Assembly (NCBI GenBank): GCA_018882645.1
Contig: VERM01000031.1
Location: forward strand, 1-10,095
Direction: 5' to 3'
DNA: 10,095 nt
DNA from: Ferruginibacter sp.
Lineage (GTDB): Bacteria > Bacteroidota > Bacteroidia > Chitinophagales > Chitinophagaceae
Part shown: positions 7,146-10,095 of the stretch, in pieces
Layout: the number at the start of each line of letters is the position of its first letter
Numbering within the stretch: position 1 is the stretch's first letter
The notes under the pieces: model-generated
Seen by the model: the letters and a program-made list of their open reading frames with translations, nothing else
Databases searched by the model: none
What the model was told of the DNA's origin: nothing
Translations under genes and position numbers: made by a program

Positions 7146-7264
7146 ATGATGTGCTGATTTGCTAATGTGCCAATGTCCTGATTATAGATGAATATTTTCG
7201 CCATTGTATCATCGTTACATCGTCACATCGCCACATCAGCAAATTGTTACATCGGCACATTGAC
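7145..7264. repeat. Degenerate 8-bp repeats in inverted arms (surA-hflX spacer)
   Basis: The left arm holds four octamers on the plus strand (AATGATGT, GCTGATTT, GCTAATGT, GCCAATGT; 7145-7176). The right arm holds at least six of the reverse-complement type (ACATCGTC, ACATCGCC, ACATCAGC, AAATTGTT, ACATCGGC, ACATTGAC; 7217-7264). Consensus is ACATYRGC. The arms flank a non-repeated middle of about 40 bases and can pair loosely. The array begins on the surA stop codon and ends 12 bases before the hflX start. Confidence 0.75.
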
Positions 7265-7276
7265 AATTTATAATCC

Positions 7277-8470
7277 GTGATAGAAAAAAAGAAAATAGTC
7301 AATAGAGAAGAAAAGGCTGTGCTTGTGGGTCTGGTGCAGAAAGGACAGACAGAGCAGCAGGTGGTGGAGTATCTGGACGAGTTGGCTTTTTTGGCGGAGA
7401 CTGCCGGAGCGCTTACTGTTAAACGCTTTACACAGAAGATGTTGCATCCTGACAGTAAGACTTTTTTGGGAAAAGGAAAACTGGAGGAGATAAAAAATTA
7501 TCTGATATCTAAAGGAGATATCAATATGGTCGTCTTTGATGACGAACTTACCGGATCTCAAATCATCAATATCGAAAAATTATTGGGGGTTAAAATTATT
7601 GACCGAAGTGATTTGATACTCGACATATTTGCGGCAAGGGCAAAGACGGCTCAGGCTAAAACACAGGTGGAGCTGGCGCAGTATCAGTATATACTTCCTC
7701 GTTTGAAAGGTATGTGGAAACATTTGGAAAGACAGGGAGGGGGTGTAGGCACCAGAGGTCCGGGTGAGACGGAAATAGAAACGGATCGACGTATTGTCAA
7801 AGATAAAATAGCTTTATTACGTAAACGCCTATCCGAAATAGACAAGCAGGCATTTACACAAAGAAAAGAAAGAGGAGAGTTTATCCGTGTTGCATTGGTA
7901 GGCTATACCAACGTGGGAAAATCCACATTGATGAATATCCTGAGTAAGAGTGAAGTATTTGCAGAAAACAAACTCTTTGCCACTTTAGATACGACCACAA
8001 GAAAAGTTGTGTTTGAACAAACCCCTTTTTTATTAAGTGATACTGTAGGTTTTATAAGAAAACTGCCACATCATTTAGTGGAGAGCTTCAAGAGTACGCT
8101 GGATGAAGTGAGGGAAGCGGACATATTGTTGCATGTGGTGGACATATCACATCCCCGATATGAGGAGCAGTGGGAGGTTGTGAATAAAACATTAGCTGAA
8201 TTGAAAGCCGGAGAGAAGCCAACGATTACTATTTTCAATAAGATGGACCGTTACGAAGCTATTACATTTGATGAGTGGCTGGAGGAGGAAGTGAAGCAGG
8301 ATATCTTGCGTGAGTTGAGAGAGCGTTGGCAGGAAGAGACTAAGGGAAATTGTGTTTTTGTTTCGGCTACAGAACGGCGCAATCTGGATGTATTGAGACA
8401 GACTATTCTTAATCGTGTGCGTGAGTTATATCAGATCAGGTATCCTTATAAGGCGGAGTTTTTTTATTGA
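7277..8470 (+). CDS. hflX: Ribosome-associated GTPase HflX
   Basis: HflX is a GTPase that binds the 50S subunit and, in characterised bacteria, splits or rescues stalled ribosomes under stress. The 397-residue protein has an N-terminal HflX domain (about 12-140, with the FLGKGKLEEI block at 63-72) and the diagnostic glycine-rich segment GGGVGTRGPGETEIETDRR (154-172). A coiled linker follows, then the G domain: G1 GYTNVGKST (209-217), T in FATLDTTTR (G2), G3 DTVGF (255-259), G4 NKMD (321-324) and G5 SAT (363-365). The start is GTG at 7277; the next in-frame Met is residue 55, inside the conserved domain, so the GTG (or another non-ATG) start is needed. It converges on the ORF6N gene with 10 bases between stops. 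Confidence 0.96.
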   Translation: MIEKKKIVNREEKAVLVGLVQKGQTEQQVVEYLDELAFLAETAGALTVKRFTQKMLHPDSKTFLGKGKLEEIKNYLISKGDINMVVFDDELTGSQIINIEKLLGVKIIDRSDLILDIFAARAKTAQAKTQVELAQYQYILPRLKGMWKHLERQGGGVGTRGPGETEIETDRRIVKDKIALLRKRLSEIDKQAFTQRKERGEFIRVALVGYTNVGKSTLMNILSKSEVFAENKLFATLDTTTRKVVFEQTPFLLSDTVGFIRKLPHHLVESFKSTLDEVREADILLHVVDISHPRYEEQWEVVNKTLAELKAGEKPTITIFNKMDRYEAITFDEWLEEEVKQDILRELRERWQEETKGNCVFVSATERRNLDVLRQTILNRVRELYQIRYPYKAEFFY

Positions 8471-8480
8471 TGCCTAACGC

Positions 8481-9008
8481 TTAAGCTTCCGTTTTAAATC
8501 CTATTCTATCTCTGTCATTCCAATCCTGAAGATTTTTCTTTTGAATCAATAACATTTCAATGGAATTATAGATTTCATTTAATTGACCATCGTGTTCTCC
8601 AATTTTTTCTTTCAGAAATTTCAATTGTTCGTTTATTGTTTTAAAATCTATCAACACATTCCTCATAGCGACAAATGCTCTTACAATTGCTATATTCATC
8701 TTTACAGCTCTTTGACTTCTCAGCACGCTTGATAACATTGTAACGCCATGTTCAGTGAACGCAAAAGGAAGAACCTTGGTGTTTCTTTTCTTTACGGATG
8801 CGGTCACAATTTGTGACCGCATCAGATTATTCCATTCTTCCTTGTTGAGCCTGAACATAAAGTCCTCAGGGAATCTTTCAAGGTTTCTTCTTACGGACTG
8901 ATTAAGAACTTTTGTTTCAATTTGATATAAACTTGCTAAATCAAAATCAAGCATAACGTGCTGCTTTCTAATAAAATGTATTTTTATCTCACTCTTTAAT
9001 ATTTCCAT
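8481..9008 (-). CDS. ORF6N-domain protein (DNA-binding, phage antirepressor-like)
   Basis: The 175-residue protein matches the ORF6N family by its block order: IRKQHVMLDFDLASLYQIETKVLNQSVRRN (13-42), RFPEDFMFRL (45-54), LMRSQIVTAS (62-71), LPFAFTEHGVTMLSSVL (80-96) and a MNIAIVRAFVAMR helix (104-116). A coiled-coil tail (about 122-160) and a terminal RIGFKT follow. ORF6N/KilA-N-type domains are DNA-binding modules of phages and mobile elements that are also widespread as solitary genes in Bacteroidota; the cellular role is unknown. ATG at 9006-9008 is preceded four bases away by GATGTTTG, a near match to TAnnTTTG. It is the only accessory-type gene between housekeeping loci, on the opposite strand. 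A perfect 27-bp inverted repeat lies inside the frame at 8797-8823. Confidence 0.87.
   Translation of the reverse strand: MEILKSEIKIHFIRKQHVMLDFDLASLYQIETKVLNQSVRRNLERFPEDFMFRLNKEEWNNLMRSQIVTASVKKRNTKVLPFAFTEHGVTMLSSVLRSQRAVKMNIAIVRAFVAMRNVLIDFKTINEQLKFLKEKIGEHDGQLNEIYNSIEMLLIQKKNLQDWNDRDRIGFKTEA
8797..8823. repeat. Perfect 27-bp inverted repeat inside the ORF6N gene
   Basis: The arm GATGCGGTCACAA (8797-8809) and its exact reverse complement (8811-8823) flank a single T at 8810. It encodes part of the conserved LMRSQIVTAS block. The length and perfection are far beyond chance for coding DNA of this composition. It could be an operator, a protein-binding dyad or a hairpin in the mRNA. Confidence 0.9.
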
Positions 9009-9012
9009 TTGT

Positions 9013-9020
9013 CAAACATC
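9013..9020 (-). promoter_or_regulatory. Weak -7 box for the ORF6N gene
   Basis: The minus strand reads GATGTTTG, one base off TAnnTTTG, four bases before the ATG. As with the DUF4834-like gene, use of it would make the mRNA almost leaderless. No convincing -33 element. Confidence 0.3.
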
Positions 9021-9171
9021 TTCAATATTGATTGCTTAAAAACAAGAAAATAACGGCAGAAAAAATGTTTTTTCCCAATTTATTTCTGTTTTTTTGAAGT
9101 TCAAATTAACCATTGTCAAATGAAGAAAGCAGCGTTTACACAGAGATTGATTTCTTATTAAAAACGCTCTC

Positions 9172-9206
9172 TTCAACCCCTTAAACCTCTTAAACCTCTT
9201 AAACCT
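9172..9206 (+). repeat. 9-bp repeat directly upstream of the Rieske start
   Basis: CTTAAACCT recurs about three times with a partial fourth unit before the TTG start. The repeat is in frame with the Rieske gene (Leu-Lys-Pro per unit) back to a TAA shortly upstream, but contains no start codon. About 30 bases further upstream AGCGTTT (9131-9137) and AAACGCT (9162-9168) form a spaced inverted repeat. Confidence 0.7.
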
Positions 9207-9557
9207 TTGAAACTGATTCAATGGCATAAAATATCCGAAAGCAGATTGGAATTATTTTCCGGTGGAACCCATTTGGCAGAAGTTTTGGCCGGGGAGAAGG
9301 CTGTATGTGTGGCTATGGTGGGAGAACAGTTGAAGGCCTGTGCGGCTAAATGTCCGCATGCCGGGGCGAGGATGGCGGACGGTTATATAGATGTGTTGGG
9401 GAATATTGTTTGTCCTTTGCATCGGTATAAGTTTAGTTTATCGGGAGGAAGGAATGTAAGCGGAGAGGGATATTTTTTGAAGACTTTTGCAGTTGAGGAG
9501 CGTGAAGACGGAATATATGTGGGAATAGAAGAAAAAAATGGTTTTTGGGGTGTATAA
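9207..9557 (+). CDS. Rieske-type [2Fe-2S] ferredoxin-like protein
   Basis: A small soluble electron carrier of the Rieske fold. The two metal-binding boxes are complete: C49-P-H51 and C69-P-L-H72 with 17 residues between, giving two Cys and two His ligands. The 116-residue length fits the single-domain NirD/biphenyl-dioxygenase-ferredoxin-like group, not the membrane-anchored cytochrome bc1 subunit, since there is no signal or transmembrane segment. The partner is unknown because no oxygenase or reductase is adjacent. The start is TTG at 9207: the frame has no ATG before residue 37, and residues 3-9 (LIQWHKI) match the usual beginning of the family. It is possible that the true start is another non-ATG codon in the upstream Leu-Lys-Pro repeat. 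Confidence 0.92.
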   Translation: MKLIQWHKISESRLELFSGGTHLAEVLAGEKAVCVAMVGEQLKACAAKCPHAGARMADGYIDVLGNIVCPLHRYKFSLSGGRNVSGEGYFLKTFAVEEREDGIYVGIEEKNGFWGV

Positions 9558-9570
9558 ATTGGAAAATGTA

Positions 9571-9601
9571 TTTGTTTAAAAACTGAAAATCAGTATTTTT
9601 G
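9571..9601 (+). promoter_or_regulatory. Full Bacteroidota promoter driving the repeat array
   Basis: TTTG (9571-9574), exactly 19 bases, then TATTTTTG (9594-9601): a full match to the TTTG-N19-TAnnTTTG consensus and the best promoter in the window. The predicted start is around 9606-9609. Downstream there is no ORF, only the structured tandem array, so the product would be a non-coding RNA. Confidence 0.7.
9582..9594. promoter_or_regulatory. 13-bp dyad in the promoter spacer (operator or Rieske terminator)
   Basis: ACTGA-AAA-TCAGT lies between the -33 and -7 boxes and overlaps the first base of the latter. A dyad here is a plausible repressor site. Alternatively, followed by ATTTTTG, it is a short terminator hairpin for the Rieske gene. 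Confidence 0.4.
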
Positions 9602-9631
9602 CGTCCCTGATGACCCCTATCCCCAACCCTT

Positions 9632-9653
9632 CCCCCCTAAAGGAGAAAGGGGG
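9632..9653 (+). other. C-run/G-run hairpin in the array leader
   Basis: A run of six C (9632-9637) can pair with five G (9649-9653) across an A/G-rich loop. It lies between the promoter and the first repeat unit, within the presumed transcript. Confidence 0.5.
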
Positions 9654-9684
9654 TGAATATAAAAAGTCATTAGAAATTATTTTT

Positions 9685-10095
9685 CCTTAGCCGCACTCAA
9701 CGGGCGAGGAAGTCCTGGGAGCGCAGCGAACGGGATGGTTAGAAGGAACAAGTTAATTCAGGTAACTATAAAAAGCTGAAACATATTCCTCCTTAGCCGC
9801 AGTCAACGAGCCTGAATTTATTCAGGCGAGGAAGTCCCGGGAGCGAAGCGAACGGGATGGTTAGAAGGAACAAGTTAATTCAGGTAGCTATAAAAAGCTG
9901 AAACATATTCCTCCTTAGCCGCAGTCAACGAGCCTGAATTTATTCAGGCGAGGAAGTCCCGGGAGCGAAGCGAACGGGATGGTTAGAAGGAACAAGTTAA
10001 TTCAGGTAACTATAAAAAGCTGAAACATATTCCTCCTTAGCCGCAGTCAACGAGCCTGAATTTATTCAGGCGAGGAAGTCCCGGGAGCGAAGCGA
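9685..10095 (+). repeat. Tandem array of 122-bp structured units
   Basis: Units begin at 9685 (106 bp, variant), 9791 (122 bp), 9913 (122 bp) and 10035 (61 bp seen, cut by the window end). The two full units differ at one base (G at 9887 versus A). The first unit lacks 16 bp and has several substitutions; faint homology extends left to a TATAAAAAG at about 9658-9666. All six frames have frequent stops and the period is not a multiple of three, so the array is not coding. No variable spacers, so it is not CRISPR. Confidence 0.95.

Larger units (their letters stand above)
9607..10095 (+). ncRNA. Candidate structured non-coding RNA spanning the repeat array (partial)
   Basis: Inferred from the promoter at 9571-9601 and conserved foldable segments in each unit. 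In the full unit at 9791: CCTT-(A)-GCC (9791-9798) pairs with GGCGAGG (9825-9831). A competing or alternative hairpin GCCTGAA/TTCAGGC is at 9810-9816 and 9821-9827. TCCCG/CGGGA (9835-9839, 9853-9857) closes over a GCGAAGC mini-hairpin (9843-9849), and TTCAG/CTGAA (9879-9883, 9898-9902) closes an A-rich loop. The first unit keeps the helices, with a T.G pair (9716-9732) where later units have C-G. T.G pairs are allowed only in plus-strand RNA. I do not recognise the family; transcription is not demonstrated. Confidence 0.45.

Noticed and set aside
9036..9227. 63-codon minus-strand ORF with FKRFKRFKG repeats
   Set aside because: The repeat is only the 9-bp DNA minisatellite read backwards; it overlaps the Rieske start and has no family features.
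9758..9801. Minus-strand promoter (GTTG-N18-TATGTTTC) in each repeat unit
   Set aside because: Both boxes carry a mismatch and the G.U pairing evidence favours the plus strand; too weak to list.
9685..10095. CRISPR array
   Set aside because: Units are directly adjacent 122-mers without variable spacers, and no cas genes are present.
9685..10095. RNase P RNA, because of GAGGAAGTCC resembling the P4 strand GAGGAAAGTCC
   Set aside because: The match is short and off by one base, the unit is only 122 nt, and the other universally conserved RNase P blocks are missing.
9685..10095. Repeat protein gene
   Set aside because: Stops occur in all frames of each unit and the period is not divisible by three.

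Overview
The window reads as Bacteroidota (Bacteroidetes) chromosome, probably from the Chitinophagales/Saprospirales side of the phylum. The evidence is the gene set and order (tRNA-CAU, a DUF4834-type small protein, rimP-nusA-infB, a SurA-type isomerase, hflX), AT-rich spacers, the absence of clear Shine-Dalgarno sites before the genes, and several copies of the Bacteroidota -7 promoter motif TAnnTTTG. The order-level placement is inference.

Layout. Positions 1-517 hold no confident gene: a short hairpin pair, a 12-bp/6-bp minisatellite that may lie in a 41-codon minus-strand ORF, and a very strong hairpin. A minus-strand tRNA-CAU (518-591) and a minus-strand DUF4834-like membrane peptide (700-927) follow, each behind a TAnnTTTG box. 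The plus-strand block is rimP (1075-1548), nusA (1612-2862) and infB (2947-5670): ribosome 30S maturation, transcription elongation/termination and translation initiation, the classical co-transcribed core cluster. A hairpin with a T-rich tail sits right before rimP, and a 10-bp hairpin covers the infB stop codon. Next come a SurA-like periplasmic chaperone (5787-7145) and the ribosome-associated GTPase HflX (7277-8470). A convergent ORF6N-domain gene (8481-9008, minus) and a small Rieske [2Fe-2S] protein (9207-9557) complete the protein genes.

The spacers infB-surA and surA-hflX are filled with degenerate 8-bp repeats arranged as inverted arms, and the spacer before the Rieske gene has a 9-bp repeat. 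The ORF6N gene contains a perfect 27-bp inverted repeat in its coding sequence.

The right edge (about 9600-10095, running off the window) is the least ordinary part. A promoter with ideal Bacteroidota spacing (TTTG-N19-TAnnTTTG, with a 13-bp dyad in its spacer) points into a non-coding tandem array of a 122-bp unit. One shorter first unit lacks exactly one 16-bp hairpin-forming segment. The units fold into several hairpins, and G.U pairs occur only if the plus strand is the RNA. I could not match it to an RNA family from memory; it is the best candidate here for an undescribed element.
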